Shown here one piece after another: positions 7,526-15,660 of a stretch of 64,000 bases of DNA (the stretch's first letter is position 1; each line of letters begins with the position of its first letter). The stretch lies in NCBI RefSeq assembly GCF_900218035.1, contig NZ_OBMR01000004.1, positions 62,001 to 126,000 on the forward strand, written 5' to 3'. Position numbers and translations under genes: made by a program. Source of the stretch: Pseudobutyrivibrio ruminis DSM 9787 (lineage in GTDB: Bacteria; Bacillota; Clostridia; Lachnospirales; Lachnospiraceae). A model generated the notes under the pieces. That model had not been told where the DNA came from. It made no database searches and saw only the letters and a program-made list of their open reading frames with translations.

Positions 7526-9478
7526 CTAACTCTGCTTACGCATTCTACTTAAATATGATGAGGCGGCTGCCGTATAAGAAACGGCGGGCGCTTTTACCTC
7601 TGCCTTTATTGTTTCTTCTTTTTGTGGCCTCAGCTCATTTATAAATACTGATTGCTTATCAGTGTATTTGAAGATTGTAAGCTTTTCTTTTGCTCTTGTT
7701 ATTCCTACATAAAAGATCCTACGCTCTTCTTCAAAGTTTTTCTTGTCTTGAGCTGTTGCCCTTGAATTAGCCCTAATAACCTTATTAGGAAAGACTCCAT
7801 TTATTGCATCTATTAGAATAACATTCTCATATTCCAAACCTTTGCTGGAATGAATAGTTGAAAGAATGAATTTAGCACCTGGTGTATATTGTTTTTCCTG
7901 AAGAATCATTCTGAGCTCATTCAGTCTATTCAGGAATGATGGAATATCCTTTTCCTGCTTTGCTATCATCTTTAATATAAAGACTTTGTTGTTATCTATG
8001 TTGTTGGAAATTAGATATTCCCCGTAGCCCATAAACTTTTCGATTCGATTTATGGCCTTATATGGGTTCTCACTGGCCATGTTCTTAAAATGAGTTCTAA
8101 GGGATCTGCAATTTCCAAGCACATGTCCATTAAGATTTAGAAGCTCTGCTGCATCTAGTATTCCTGAATGATTTCTCTCTGCAAGCTGACACATTTCAAT
8201 TGCATCTTTCTTACTAAGGTAAGTCTGGAATTTGAAATATATCTTCATAAATATTTCTTCATCCATAGGAACAAATGCAAAGCGAAGCATGTTTACTATA
8301 TCTATAACCACTCTGTTTGTGAAGAAGGCCATATCTGCATTTTTTATGTTGTATGGAACACCTTCTCTTTCCAACAGATCTACAAGTGGCAAAACACTTT
8401 CATTATCTCTGTATAAAACAGCTGTCTTTCGATTTATTTCTTTCGCTAAGCCCAGTAAATAAGAATACTGCTTCTCACGTCCAAGCTTTACGAACTCAAT
8501 ATCTGTTGATGCCGCTTTAGTTGCACAGATGTGCTTTTTATGTCTGTCTTTGTTGTGCTGGATGAAAATATCCGCCGCCTCTACAATCCTTGCGTTAGAA
8601 CGATAATTCTTATCCATCACAAGCACCTTTGCTCCTGGATGCTCATTTTCAAAGTTAAGAAGTGCATCAGGGTAGGCTGCTCTGAATCCATAGATACTTT
8701 GATCCTCATCGCCTACCATGAAAAGATTGCCCTTAGCACCTGCCAAAAGTGCAATAATCATATGCTGAATTTTGGAGGTATCCTGAGCTTCATCTACACA
8801 AATGTATTTGTAGATTTCTTGAAAATGATTAAGTACTACTGGCGAGTTCTTAAGCATTCTATATGCGTACATCATCTGGTCATCATAATCCATCATGTTG
8901 CGCTGCTTAAGCTCATTATTGTAGGTCTTGTAAATCTTTATTAAATCAATCCCTTCATCCTTGCCTAGCTTCTTAATCTCATCATCGGAAAGGTACATAT
9001 TTTTGCAATATGTAATAAGCGTCCTAACTCCTTTGATATCACTATCTGTAGGGTATTCTCCAACTACATTTACATATATATTTGTCAGAAGCTGTCCTGT
9101 AAACTTTTCATCGGTACACAATTCAAATGGGTCTTTTCCAATCATTCGACCATAATATGCAATTATCTTTGCACATATCCCATTGATTGTTCTAAACTCC
9201 AGCCTATCAGCAAGCTCTGGCCCGAATATACTTATAAATCTTTCAGACATATCCTTTGTGGCTGCCACCGTGTAGGTAAGGATCAATATGTTTTCCGGTG
9301 CAATATCCATGCAATAAATCATATACCCTAGTCTGTTTACCAGCACTGTGGTCTTACCACTTCCTGGCACAGCAAGAAGCAGCACAGGCCCTTCTACTGT
9401 CTGTACTGCTTCTAATTGTGCAGGATTTAATTGTTTTGTATATCTATCTAAAAACTCTTTTTCTGTCATATTACTCAA
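7526..9478 (-). CDS. UvrD/PcrA-like superfamily 1 DNA helicase
   Basis: 3'-5' DNA helicase of the UvrD/Rep/PcrA family for repair or replication restart. In 650 aa the SF1 motifs are all present in order: AVPGSGKT (36-43), CVDEAQDTS, GDEDQSIYGFRAA, DKNYRSN, TIHSSKGLEYENV and FYVGITRAKEKL. It is shorter than PcrA (about 740 aa) and lacks its C-terminal extension. The reading frame can begin with TTG at 9478 or ATG at 9469, neither with a strong binding site. Both lie at the stop of the LiaF-like gene (8-base overlap), so translation is probably coupled. It is likely an accessory helicase, not the main PcrA. Confidence 0.88.
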   Translation of the reverse strand: MSNMTEKEFLDRYTKQLNPAQLEAVQTVEGPVLLLAVPGSGKTTVLVNRLGYMIYCMDIAPENILILTYTVAATKDMSERFISIFGPELADRLEFRTINGICAKIIAYYGRMIGKDPFELCTDEKFTGQLLTNIYVNVVGEYPTDSDIKGVRTLITYCKNMYLSDDEIKKLGKDEGIDLIKIYKTYNNELKQRNMMDYDDQMMYAYRMLKNSPVVLNHFQEIYKYICVDEAQDTSKIQHMIIALLAGAKGNLFMVGDEDQSIYGFRAAYPDALLNFENEHPGAKVLVMDKNYRSNARIVEAADIFIQHNKDRHKKHICATKAASTDIEFVKLGREKQYSYLLGLAKEINRKTAVLYRDNESVLPLVDLLEREGVPYNIKNADMAFFTNRVVIDIVNMLRFAFVPMDEEIFMKIYFKFQTYLSKKDAIEMCQLAERNHSGILDAAELLNLNGHVLGNCRSLRTHFKNMASENPYKAINRIEKFMGYGEYLISNNIDNNKVFILKMIAKQEKDIPSFLNRLNELRMILQEKQYTPGAKFILSTIHSSKGLEYENVILIDAINGVFPNKVIRANSRATAQDKKNFEEERRIFYVGITRAKEKLTIFKYTDKQSVFINELRPQKEETIKAEVKAPAVSYTAAASSYLSRMRKQS

Positions 9479-10190
9479 AATAAAAATCTATTGTTCCCAT
9501 GCCATTGTCTACATTGGCTGTAACAAGTGGCAATGATGTATCATTAGAACATTCTCCATGCATATTAATCTTGCCCATGCCATTATCACAATTGAAACTT
9601 ACTCTAAAGTCCTTTGGCATGTATATTGTAAGGGCGCCTAAGCCATTATCGATATTAAGTATTGCTCCTTCTGGATCAATTGTACAGTTATTGAGATATA
9701 CTGTGAGCTGTCCAAGAGCATTGTCAATATTACCGCATTTAAGATTTTGAACATTTACATACTGACTCTTTGACCCCATATTGTTATCCAAATCAAATGT
9801 GCCGTCGCCTTCTGAATATTCATCACTCATAGAACCATCTACGGCTTCATGGCACTTATCTTTAATAACACTAATCTTTGGCTTTTTATCGAATATCATA
9901 GAAAAACCGATACCAATCAAAACAAATGCTAAAATAATGACAATATAACTAACATTTTCAAGGCCAAGCTCTTTTTGGAATAAACATGCTGCTATACCCA
10001 TTGGGAAGAATACACCAAAGAAGCTTTTTTCCATAAGTGCTTCGATAACAACTAGTGCAAGTATAATGCACATTCCTATTTTAACCAGTGGAAACGCTGT
10101 AAACGCTCCTGTTTTGCTAAGTAATAAACAAACAGCAAATGCAATTATTGCAAGACCTCTTGCTATAGCTTTAATTCTATAATCTTTCAT
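9471..10190 (-). CDS. LiaF-like membrane protein with beta-helical C-terminus
   Basis: 239-aa membrane protein. Four hydrophobic segments fill residues about 8-105. The rest is a soluble region of repeated short strands (NIDNALGQLTVY, NIDNGLGALTIY, NCDNGMGKINMH, NVDNGMGTIDFY) that looks like a small right-handed beta helix. This layout matches LiaF and the cell-wall-active-antibiotic-response proteins, which restrain LiaRS-type signalling at the membrane. The ATG overlaps the stop of the LytTR gene by four bases and its own stop overlaps the helicase start. By context it is probably the membrane partner of the LytTR regulator. Its function is inferred from the family only. Confidence 0.8.
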   Translation of the reverse strand: MKDYRIKAIARGLAIIAFAVCLLLSKTGAFTAFPLVKIGMCIILALVVIEALMEKSFFGVFFPMGIAACLFQKELGLENVSYIVIILAFVLIGIGFSMIFDKKPKISVIKDKCHEAVDGSMSDEYSEGDGTFDLDNNMGSKSQYVNVQNLKCGNIDNALGQLTVYLNNCTIDPEGAILNIDNGLGALTIYMPKDFRVSFNCDNGMGKINMHGECSNDTSLPLVTANVDNGMGTIDFYFE

Positions 10191-10648
10191 CTTTTTATCC
10201 TCTTTTCATCCATGATTTCTAACAGTGCTTTAATGTAGTTTCTTGATGCATAAGCTTTTTTAGTGGCATTTCTAAATGAAATCTCACTTGCTCCGGTGAT
10301 ATTCTTCTTAATTGATGAAATCAACTCCGTATTTACGATAGTTGATTTAGACACCCTTAAAAAATATCTCGGGAGCATTTCTTCAAGCTCATATAGTTTT
10401 TGTCTAATCCTGTAGATGGATTTCCCCGTGTGGATTGATATGTAGTTGCCATCAGCCTCCATGAATAATATTGTTTTGACTTCCACATAATACTCCGTGT
10501 CATCAATATAGGCTGATATTTTCTGGCCCCAAGTCTGCTTGTTTGACAACAGTCGCTGCAGCTCTAATATCTCATCTGTTATCTCACGGCAGTGAATGGT
10601 TATCATATCCTGCTGTAAAGAATCATCTACGTCAATATTTATCTTCAT
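10187..10648 (-). CDS. LytTR-family transcriptional regulator
   Basis: 153-aa DNA-binding protein. Residues 1-45 form a short N-terminal region (MKINIDVDD... LQRLLSN). Residues about 52-148 are a LytTR domain, with IYRIRQKLYELEEMLP, the typical FLRVSKSTIVN and a Lys/Arg-rich end. It has no receiver domain. Such stand-alone LytTR proteins in Firmicutes are usually paired with a small membrane protein that controls them, and here the overlapping downstream gene is a LiaF-like membrane protein. GGAGG precedes the ATG. It is the first gene of the LytTR / LiaF-like / helicase set and probably autoregulates it. Confidence 0.9.
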   Translation of the reverse strand: MKINIDVDDSLQQDMITIHCREITDEILELQRLLSNKQTWGQKISAYIDDTEYYVEVKTILFMEADGNYISIHTGKSIYRIRQKLYELEEMLPRYFLRVSKSTIVNTELISSIKKNITGASEISFRNATKKAYASRNYIKALLEIMDEKRIKR

Positions 10649-10740
10649 AACTATTGGCGCCTCCTATGGTTTATATTCTACATATCTGATACTTCAAAAC
10701 AACAATTTGGGATAAGAGGTGAAATATTATTTATGACGAG

Positions 10741-11571
10741 TTAAAAATCTTCGAGATTTGTAACCTCATCAATAAATATCTCATTATTTTCGATTGGTTT
10801 CTTTTTAGTTTTCTTTGGTTTTCTTTTGCTAAAATAAGCCTCTACCACGAAGTGCAAAATAAAGATTGCGACTATAATGTATAGGTGGCAGAAGAAGATA
10901 TTTGTAATAACGCCATTATGCTTTAACAAATAAGCTGATGAATATCCCCTTAGGCAAAGTAGTCCGAGGAATGTAAGCCCCATAATCATGATGGGTATAT
11001 TCTTAGCAGCATCTTTTATGCAATTCAAAAAATCTTTGAAGCTGGCATCAAAATATACAAATCGGCCTATCATCAAGGTTAAGAAATAGGTTATGAACAT
11101 ATCATAATTATTATCTTCATATATAAACTTAATATAGCAGAAGATGATAATCATATAGAGCATTCCTGTAAGTCGAATAGAGGCCATCTCACTTTTATTA
11201 AGACGTTTCAGCTTCACCAAGACATGGTCGCAAAATGTATTCAAAAGGATTGATATTATCATGAAAACTAACAATAAATAATCCTTATAGCTAGACCAAA
11301 ATACAAAAAAAGGTCCTGCGGTTACGAATCTATTGATAAGATAATATGCGGCCATAAATCCTATAATGCTTCCGCCTGAAAAAATCAGCTCATAGAATCT
11401 TTCTGTCAAAGAGAAAAACTCATGCTGCATCTTACGAGGATTTTTGAAGCGACCCTTTGAGTAAATATAAAATACAGCATAAACAACTGCTAGTAATACC
11501 AATGCTAATACTAAGAAAATAATACAATCTGGTAATGTAAAATAATGCTTTACATATTCTGCGTAACTCAT
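10741..11571 (-). CDS. Multi-pass membrane protein of unknown function
   Basis: Not recognised. The 276-aa protein has about seven hydrophobic segments (near residues 16-38, 64-84, 93-112, 133-152, 158-175, 190-210 and 222-245) with many Phe and Tyr residues. It ends in a cytoplasmic basic stretch (KRKPKKTKKKP) followed by an acidic tail (EIFIDEVTNLEDF). There is no signal peptide and no known motif. TGGAGG precedes the ATG. It stands 92 bases upstream of the LytTR gene and may share a transcript with it. It is divergent from sstT. Confidence 0.75.
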   Translation of the reverse strand: MSYAEYVKHYFTLPDCIIFLVLALVLLAVVYAVFYIYSKGRFKNPRKMQHEFFSLTERFYELIFSGGSIIGFMAAYYLINRFVTAGPFFVFWSSYKDYLLLVFMIISILLNTFCDHVLVKLKRLNKSEMASIRLTGMLYMIIIFCYIKFIYEDNNYDMFITYFLTLMIGRFVYFDASFKDFLNCIKDAAKNIPIMIMGLTFLGLLCLRGYSSAYLLKHNGVITNIFFCHLYIIVAIFILHFVVEAYFSKRKPKKTKKKPIENNEIFIDEVTNLEDF

Positions 11572-11674
11572 ATTCAGCCTCCATTATTTACAAATAACTC
11601 ATATTACGTTTCAAACATTTTAAATTTTATCAAACCTCTCCCTATTTTTAAATGTTACTTATTGTTAGAAATAA

Positions 11675-11702
11675 TTCAATTTATGCTTTATTTTTTTATA
11701 CT
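11675..11702 (+). promoter_or_regulatory. Probable sstT promoter
   Basis: TTCAAT (11675-11680), a 16-base spacer and TATACT (11697-11702). The start of transcription would fall near 11709, just before the inverted repeat at 11711-11732. The -35 is weak. Confidence 0.45.
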
Positions 11703-11710
11703 CTATTTAC

Positions 11711-11732
11711 TTTAACGAGTTAAAGCGTTAAA
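11711..11732. promoter_or_regulatory. Operator-like inverted repeat upstream of sstT
   Basis: TTTAACG (11711-11717) and CGTTAAA (11726-11732) are perfect inverted repeats eight bases apart. They lie at the predicted transcription start of sstT, a common place for repressor binding. Confidence 0.4.
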
Positions 11733-11788
11733 ATATCACTTAATTAATGCCTTGGTATAAGGTAAATAAACTAATAGGGAGTTCTTAT

Positions 11789-13042
11789 ATGAAACTAGTA
11801 AAAGCGTATAATAGCGTAAGTCTTATTATTAGGATTTTATGCGGATTATTGATTGGTGCAGTCCTCGGACTACTTTTTGATAATCTCCAGGTTGTTTCAC
11901 TTTTAGGTACTATTTTTGTTGGCGCTTTGAAGGCTGTTGCACCTGTACTTGTATTCGTGCTTGTTGTATCTGCCCTCGCTCAGGGAAATGACAAGCTTGA
12001 TAGAAGATTCGGTCTTGTTATCATCCTTTACATGGTCAGCACATTTTTAGCATCAGTGGTTGCTGTTGTAGGAAGCTATGTTTTCCCACAGACAATCATG
12101 CTTAGTGAAGCTGCCGAAGCAGACACTGTTCCTACTGGTGTAGGTGAGGTTCTTTCAAATCTTCTCGTAAACATGGTTGGCAATCCTATCGGCGCTATTG
12201 TAGATGGTCGTTATATCGGTATCCTTTTCTGGGCTGTTGTTCTTGGCCTTGCCTCTAAAAGAGTTGCTAGTGACAACACAAAGAAGGTAATGGAAGATTT
12301 TGCAAACATCGTTTCACTTGCTGTTAAATGGATTATCAATCTTGCTCCATTTGGTATCATGGGACTTGTTTATTCAAATGTTTCAACAAATGGACTTGCA
12401 ATCTTTACTGACTACGGAAAGCTATTAGCTCTTTTAGTTGGATGCATGCTTGTTGTTGCACTTGTAATTGATCCACTTCTTGCAGCTATCGTACTTCGCA
12501 CAAATCCTTATCCACTTGTATTCAGATGCCTTAAGGAATCAGGTGTGACCGCGTTCTTTACTAGAAGCTCTGCTGCAAACATTCCTGTAAATATGGAGCT
12601 TTGCGAAGCACTTGGCATGGACAAAGAAATGTATGCTGTATCAATTCCTCTTGGCGCTACAATCAACATGGACGGTGCAGCTATCACTATCGCTGTTATG
12701 TCCCTTGCTGCTGCCAATACTGTTGGTATCCACGTATCATTTGCAACAGCTCTTATCCTTGCATTCATTGCTACTCTTGCAGCTTGCGGTGCCTCTGGTG
12801 TTGCTGGTGGTTCATTGCTCCTTATCCCAATGGCATGCTCATTGTTCGGAGTTAACGCAGATGTTGCTATGCAGGTTGTTGCCGTAGGCTTCATCATTGG
12901 TGTAGTTCAGGATTCTGTTGAGACCGCTCTTAACTCTTCAGGCGATGTAATGTTTGCCGCTACTGCAGAATACTCACAGTGGAAGCGTGATGGTAAATCT
13001 CTTCCAACATTCCTTGGTGGAACTACTAAAGTTGATATCTAA
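11789..13042 (+). CDS. sstT: Serine/threonine:Na+ symporter SstT
   Basis: Sodium-coupled uptake of serine and threonine, of the dicarboxylate/amino acid:cation symporter fold. The 417-aa protein follows E. coli SstT closely. Conserved stretches include LGTIFVGALKAVAPVLV, AFFTRSSAANIPVNM (hairpin 1), SIPLGATINMDGAAITI and the tail SVETALNSSGDVMF. The start at 11789 has AGGGAG seven bases upstream; an upstream in-frame ATG at 11747 lacks a site and would add 14 residues with no counterpart. The terminator at 13061-13089 is shared with the convergent gene. Serine is a common fermentable amino acid for such anaerobes. Confidence 0.95.
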   Translation: MKLVKAYNSVSLIIRILCGLLIGAVLGLLFDNLQVVSLLGTIFVGALKAVAPVLVFVLVVSALAQGNDKLDRRFGLVIILYMVSTFLASVVAVVGSYVFPQTIMLSEAAEADTVPTGVGEVLSNLLVNMVGNPIGAIVDGRYIGILFWAVVLGLASKRVASDNTKKVMEDFANIVSLAVKWIINLAPFGIMGLVYSNVSTNGLAIFTDYGKLLALLVGCMLVVALVIDPLLAAIVLRTNPYPLVFRCLKESGVTAFFTRSSAANIPVNMELCEALGMDKEMYAVSIPLGATINMDGAAITIAVMSLAAANTVGIHVSFATALILAFIATLAACGASGVAGGSLLLIPMACSLFGVNADVAMQVVAVGFIIGVVQDSVETALNSSGDVMFAATAEYSQWKRDGKSLPTFLGGTTKVDI

Positions 13043-13060
13043 TTCTGTCTAGATATATTA

Positions 13061-13089
13061 AAAGCTCACCCCTTTATGAGGTGAGCTTT
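13061..13089. terminator. Bidirectional terminator between sstT and the U32-like gene
   Basis: AAAGCTCACC (13061-13070) and GGTGAGCTTT (13080-13089) form a 10-bp stem with a nine-base loop. T-rich tails on both sides serve the convergent genes ending at 13042 and 13096. Confidence 0.9.
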
Positions 13090-13095
13090 TTGCTT

Positions 13096-13986
13096 TTAGA
13101 ATAAATCTAATGAGCTGTCTAAATAGATTTCTTCTCTGACTATAAGCTGATATTCTGGCTTAACCATGTAGTAGAGAATGAATTCTAATACTATCGCACT
13201 TCCCAGACTACGTCCTTCTATTTTGAAATTAGAAAATCCCATTGGCATGTATGTGTTTTGAATATCATCAATACTAATGAAACCCGGATTGTTCATTGCA
13301 TCTGAGAATCGGTATCCTCTTTTAGCCTGAGGAGATTGACATATGTGATCCTCGCAATCCTCGCCAAGGCTTTTACGGCTAACATTCTCATAGCATTCTT
13401 TTCTATCTGTGCAGCCAAATGAGCAACATTCATTGCACAGAAATTCCACTTTGTCTTTCTGAATTGTGGATAACTGCCCCAGTTTATCAAGGGACTTGTT
13501 CAAACGAAAGTCCGGAACTACATATTTGAAATCTTCTCTATTAAGTTCTGCCTCTAAGTCTTTAAAATCTGTAAGGACCTTTGTGGTTGATGACACAAAG
13601 TAATACTCTGGATAGTTTTGCTTTATGTAATCCATAAGTAAGTCGGAGTATATGATAATACCGTTTTGGGTACCAGTCTTTTCAAATAACTCACACAGCC
13701 TGTTGCATCGCTTATCTGTTAGATGCTCTTCTCTGATTAATGAATTACTAAATGTAAGTCTAGCGGATATGTCGTATTCTCTCAGTAACTTGATTACATC
13801 AGTGGCCTGTTCGTCTCCAAATCCAACACGGCCGCCGCCCCACAAGCAATCTGCTGGAGCACCATAGATTGAGCCTATTTCACACCAGTCATAAAAATAC
13901 TCTCTGTGGTCCCTGAATAACGGTAATAGAACTTTATAAAACTCATAAAATTCAAATAGCCCTGGTAAATGATAATATGCTTTCAT
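13096..13986 (-). CDS. U32-peptidase-like protein with a cysteine cluster
   Basis: 296-aa cytoplasmic protein, only partly recognised. The part around FSNFKIEGRS (251-260) matches the KIEGR end of the U32 (collagenase-like, UbiU/UbiV/TrhP-related) TIM barrel. Seven cysteines cluster between 184 and 216 (LCNECCSFGC, ECYE, DCEDHIC), where U32 relatives bind an iron-sulfur cluster. An N-terminal glycine stretch (LWGGGRVGFG) is unusual. The start at 13986 has AGGAG five bases upstream; an ATG at 14001 has none. It is followed by the sstT terminator. Possible roles are tRNA or protein modification; no substrate can be inferred. Confidence 0.6.
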   Translation of the reverse strand: MKAYYHLPGLFEFYEFYKVLLPLFRDHREYFYDWCEIGSIYGAPADCLWGGGRVGFGDEQATDVIKLLREYDISARLTFSNSLIREEHLTDKRCNRLCELFEKTGTQNGIIIYSDLLMDYIKQNYPEYYFVSSTTKVLTDFKDLEAELNREDFKYVVPDFRLNKSLDKLGQLSTIQKDKVEFLCNECCSFGCTDRKECYENVSRKSLGEDCEDHICQSPQAKRGYRFSDAMNNPGFISIDDIQNTYMPMGFSNFKIEGRSLGSAIVLEFILYYMVKPEYQLIVREEIYLDSSLDLF

Positions 13987-14029
13987 TCTTGCTCCTAACA
14001 ATTTTTTCTATGGCAATTATAGCATTTAT

Positions 14030-14521
14030 TTAGCTTATTCTTGTGTAGTATTTTGTATCATCTTCATGATGAATATACGCTCCGTTTGCAAGCTGCGCTT
14101 TGAGACTTGGGGTGTTGTCTTTGTTTACTGATAAATAAACCTCTTGTATATCCTTCTTTCTAGCTTCCTCAAGGGCTAGCTTTAATCCCTTTGTAGCATA
14201 TCCCTTGCCTCTATATGCTCTTCCTACACCATAACCTATGTGTCCTGAGCCTTCCCTAAGAGCATCGTTCAAACAGTGTCTCAGGTTAAAGATTGCCACA
14301 TACTTATCCTCATCCACTAAAACAAAAGTAGTATCTGGCACAAATCCTTCAGGAAGATTCTTTCCCATGGACCAGTCTCTTTTTATCTCTATCCATTCAA
14401 GGAATTTGTCATAATCGTAGCCATATACCGGATTCAAGAAGCCATTCTCATCTGCCTCAAATGTCATAAACAACTCGTAAGACTTTTTGTAGTCTGAATC
14501 CTGTACTCTAATTAGTTCCAT
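14030..14521 (-). CDS. GNAT-family N-acetyltransferase
   Basis: 163-aa acetyl-CoA-dependent acyltransferase. The acetyl-CoA binding motif is visible as VGRAYRGKGYATKGLK (R-G-K-G-Y-A pyrophosphate loop), followed by the beta-bulge and helix region VYLSVNKDNTPSLKAQLANGA. The start at 14521 has a perfect AGGAGG eight bases upstream; an ATG at 14557 has no site and would add 12 residues. The N-terminus (SYELFMTFEADENGF) resembles uncharacterised predicted acetyltransferases of Firmicutes. The substrate is unknown. It is separated from the upstream binding-protein gene by that gene's terminator. Confidence 0.85.
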   Translation of the reverse strand: MELIRVQDSDYKKSYELFMTFEADENGFLNPVYGYDYDKFLEWIEIKRDWSMGKNLPEGFVPDTTFVLVDEDKYVAIFNLRHCLNDALREGSGHIGYGVGRAYRGKGYATKGLKLALEEARKKDIQEVYLSVNKDNTPSLKAQLANGAYIHHEDDTKYYTRIS

Positions 14522-14571
14522 AAGTGTATCCTCCTGTTGCAAATATAGTTTTGTCATATCAAATGATATGA

Positions 14572-14608
14572 AATAAAGGTGTCCGCTTTATTAGCAGACA
14601 CCTTTATT
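14572..14608 (-). terminator. Terminator of the MCP/binding-protein operon
   Basis: AATAAAGGTGTC (14572-14583) pairs perfectly with GACACCTTTATT (14597-14608) around a 13-base loop. It lies 55 bases past the stop of the binding-protein gene at 14663. Confidence 0.85.
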
Positions 14609-14662
14609 ATTTTGTGGAAGTATACATCTATATCCTTGAATAGTCAAGCTTTTTCCTAATAT

Positions 14663-15646
14663 TTATAGATAGTCTTTTGCATTCGATGCATCAACACTTT
14701 CAAATGGAACCCAAAGATGTAATTTATCACTTGAAATAGATTCAAAATCACTTATGGATCCGCCATTTGCAAGTTCTATTGCTGCCTTTGCAGCCTCCGC
14801 TCCCTGAGGTGCTGCTGGCTGATATACTGTAAATACCATCTCTCCTGCCAAAATAGCCTCGCAACCATCCTGTGTAGCATCAACACCTAAAATTGGCATA
14901 TCACTAAGATTAATATTATTATCCTGGCACGCTTGGATTGCACCTCTTGCCATGGCATCATTATTGCAAACTATTATGTCAAATTTTATGCCTTTGCTTA
15001 CTGCAAAGTTTACATATTTTCTTGCAGTATCTGTATCAAAATCAGCAAAGTCTTCGAATACATAGTTTATCTTTTTACCACTGGCATTAAGACCTTCCTT
15101 TAATGTTTTAGTTCTTCCTACTGTTGCCGAATGTCCATCAATGCCCTTCAATAATAATACATTGATTTCATCCTTTGATGAAAACATGTTCAAAATGTAT
15201 TCTGCCTGAAGCTGTCCAGCAACACCTTCATCTGATGCACAGTAAATATATTTATCCTCTTTTAAAGTGGCATCATCAGGTGCATTATTACAGAAGATGA
15301 TAGGTAAGTCCCCAGCTGCTGCCTCTAATTGTCTAGCAGTAGTCGCATCCTCCGCTATACACATTATTGCATCATAACCATTGCTTTGGGCTGACTTTAT
15401 AGATTCTATCTGCTTCTCCAGAGAATTCTCTGCATAATCACACTCTACTACGGCACCTACACTTTCTGCATATTCCTGTGCCCCCTCAGCTAATGTATCT
15501 CTAAATGCATTTCCTTCTTCCTGCGAATATGTAAACAGTATTTTTACACCACCACCGCCAGATGAGCTGCCTTTTGAAGAAGATAATCCACAACCAGAGA
15601 TGCATACTGTAACTAACAAAATTAGTGATAATATTTTCTTTCTCAT
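14663..15646 (-). CDS. Sugar-binding lipoprotein (ribose/galactose-type periplasmic binding protein)
   Basis: 327-aa lipid-anchored binding protein of the LacI/ribose-binding fold. The signal peptide ends in a lipobox with ISGC (Cys19). After a Ser/Gly linker comes the two-lobed domain (VKILFTYSQEEGNAF..., then IVCNNDAMARGAIQA and PILGVDATQDGCEAI typical of the hinge and second lobe). The start at 15646 is preferred: GGAGG lies upstream, and an ATG at 15661 overlaps the MCP stop (TAATG). No permease or ATPase follows; instead a terminator does. Coupling to the chemoreceptor gene suggests a sensory, not transport, role. Confidence 0.9.
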   Translation of the reverse strand: MRKKILSLILLVTVCISGCGLSSSKGSSSGGGGVKILFTYSQEEGNAFRDTLAEGAQEYAESVGAVVECDYAENSLEKQIESIKSAQSNGYDAIMCIAEDATTARQLEAAAGDLPIIFCNNAPDDATLKEDKYIYCASDEGVAGQLQAEYILNMFSSKDEINVLLLKGIDGHSATVGRTKTLKEGLNASGKKINYVFEDFADFDTDTARKYVNFAVSKGIKFDIIVCNNDAMARGAIQACQDNNINLSDMPILGVDATQDGCEAILAGEMVFTVYQPAAPQGAEAAKAAIELANGGSISDFESISSDKLHLWVPFESVDASNAKDYL

Positions 15647-15660
15647 CTCGATTACCTCCA

